Assembly (NCBI GenBank): GCA_015680685.1
Contig: MNCI01007635.1
Span: 188,001 to 248,000 of the forward strand
Length of the DNA: 60,000 bases
Direction: 5' to 3'
Source of the DNA: Gnetum montanum
Taxonomy: Eukaryota > Streptophyta > Gnetopsida > Gnetales > Gnetaceae
The notes under the pieces are model-generated. The model made no database searches. It was not told where the DNA came from and saw only the letters and a program-made list of their open reading frames with translations. Shown in pieces: positions 58,763 through 60,000 of this stretch. The position numbers were made by a program, and so were the translations under genes. Each line of letters opens with the position of its first letter. The first letter of the stretch is position 1.

Positions 58763-60000
58763 ATGGCTTCTTCTCACAGGGAAAACTCTTGATCGTTCAT
58801 AAGTAGACCCAATCAACAATAACAAGAAGCCCACAACATTCCAGTGTCACAATAGTTCAAAGTGGTCTACACTCATCTAGATGAGTACACTCCAAACTTC
58901 ACCTTCATCCTACATCAAGATGAGGAGATGTGATAGAGGAACATAGAAGGCAACATCGTGTTACCTCCCGATTGATCTATTCCTACAATGTCACTCAACA
59001 ATCTTATCAAGTTTGGCATTGCAGAACTCAATTCTAAGTATGAAGTGCAATTTCATGATTATTGGGATTATCATCCTATAGATGTAAGAAAAAAAATAGA
59101 TTGGTGGATGGAGGCTCGATATGATGCCATAAAAGACAAAAGAGGCTTACCACTTATTCCTACAAACACACAAAGAAGGGAAGGAGTTCTTTTCAGGGAG
59201 CTCTCAATACATTGATTCTCCTCCTCTCTTTGATGAGTAGATCCTTAACCAGCAAACACAGTCAACTATAACCAATCTTGGTTTTGGGAATAATGGATCC
59301 CATGATTAGAGAGCCTCAAAAAGGGGTAGCCAAGTCAAGAACAAGGACAAGCACCAAGGTAAGGATAAACATGGTGACTATGGTAGGGACCAGAGAAGAG
59401 GAAGTAGCAAACACCACACTAGTGATGGCTCCCTTTCCTCTTCACCTTCTTCATCCTCATCGTCCTCCTCCTCCAACTCCAAAAAAAGTCACAAAGGCAA
59501 TCAAAATCATGATGAAGGTAAATGATGGGATCAAGATGATTACTGATCCCACCATAATGATAGAGTTTGTAGGCATGATCAACGAGGAGATGATTAGAAT
59601 AGACAAAGAAGGGACATCAGGAATCATCATAGGCATCATGGCCATGATAGGGGCCACCATGACCATTATGATTATGACGAGCCCATGCTTGCTACCAAAA
59701 ACATGCTTTACATTGAAAAGGCTGTAAGGATTCCAATAAGTCACATGAAAGAGAGTTGAATCAAATAGCTAGATATAAATAATATTTTCAAGTTTGAGGG
59801 GTGATATAATTCAGATTCGTAAAACCACTTGCAAGCATTTCACAATGCCTATGCCTTATAGAACATGGAAAATGAATGGAAAAAATCGAAGTCATTTCCC
59901 AAGACACTCATCAAGGAAGCTGAAAGCTGGTACCAGTTCTTAGACCCAAAATCCATTCAAAGGTGGAGTATGATACTGAAATTATTCAATGATAAGTATT
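58763..60000 (+). pseudogene. Degenerate gag of element H, cut by window end
   Basis: The start ATG at 58763 reads MASSHRENS and then meets a stop. The N-terminal HLDEYTPNFTFI block lies at about 58875-58915. A 75-codon piece (58988-59215) aligns with the AEYIA...YHPID region of E. The Ser/His-rich low-complexity stretch lies at about 59380-59500. The gag core (FPKTLIKEAESWYQFLDPKS, 59895-59960) runs into the window edge. Frameshifts and stops make it non-functional. Confidence 0.7.

Noticed and set aside
59278-59727. 149-codon Met/Ile-rich frame on the plus strand
   Set aside because: It is an alternative frame of the Ser/His/Arg-rich gag stretch. Equivalent shadow frames occur at 23225-23578, 30002-30352, 56296-56553 and 11615-11932.
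1-60000. Search for tRNA, rRNA, CRISPR arrays or bacterial operons
   Set aside because: No cloverleaf-like gene, rRNA sequence or spaced identical repeats were seen by eye. The tandem repeats present belong to LTRs or minisatellites.
1-60000. Possible endogenous pararetrovirus (caulimovirus-like) origin of the pol pieces
   Set aside because: The pol pieces are linked to integrase, LTRs, PBS and 5-bp target duplications, which fits Ty3/gypsy elements. No movement-protein-like frame was seen.

Overview
The window looks like repeat-dense nuclear DNA of a large-genome seed plant, quite possibly a gymnosperm (inference only). It is AT-rich. I found no intact host gene, no rRNA or tRNA gene and no bacterial features. 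Nearly everything recognisable is a retrotransposon in some state of decay. Family 1 is a Ty3/gypsy-type LTR family. Its LTRs begin TGATGAG and end CTCATCA, its primer-binding site resembles the tRNA-Asp type used by Athila-like elements, and it makes a Gag-protease polyprotein in one frame. Family 2 is another gypsy-like family whose LTRs begin TGTTGATG. There is also one L1-like LINE.

Layout. 1-460 is the end of a plus-strand family-1 LTR (element C). It lies inside the gag of minus-strand element B (gag 461-1418, LTR 1567-2413), which itself interrupts an older reverse transcriptase fragment (A, 2414-3160). Element D (minus, about 4.5-13.4 kb) is the most complete family-1 copy by domain content: LTR, PBS, gag, PR, RT, RNase H and INT, all riddled with stops. 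It sits beside LTR debris of element I (13444-14525) and an unidentified degenerate stretch (14526-17776). Element E (17782-25090, minus) has a perfect CCTTT target duplication and contains only gag-PR plus a long 3' noncoding region. Fragments of a ricin-B-type lectin domain lie at about 25.7-26.1 kb and 40.8-41.0 kb, on either side of family-2 element J (27754-39773, minus). Element G (29200-35531, plus, perfect ATAAG duplication) is nested in J and has the same gag-PR-only architecture as E. A 5'-truncated LINE with an intact 982-codon RT frame and a perfect 16-bp target duplication fills 42545-45792. The right end is the 5' LTR of plus-strand element H (47343-49049 and 58303-58614). It carries three tandem ~594-bp promoter-containing units and is split by element F (49050-58302, minus). 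H's gag runs off the window.

How the parts relate. E and G are separate insertions that share the same gag-PR-only structure, joined at the same place to the 3' noncoding region. They therefore look like members of a non-autonomous subfamily that would depend on D/F-like relatives for RT and integrase. All family-1 copies examined keep a roughly 1.9-kb 3' noncoding region carrying a repeated polypurine-tract-like motif (TTAGTCATGGGGG) at nearly fixed spacing. Their LTRs share the TATA-to-3'-end part, but each subfamily has a different short-repeat/palindrome module at the 5' end of U3. These two patterns are the main candidates for undescribed biology here.
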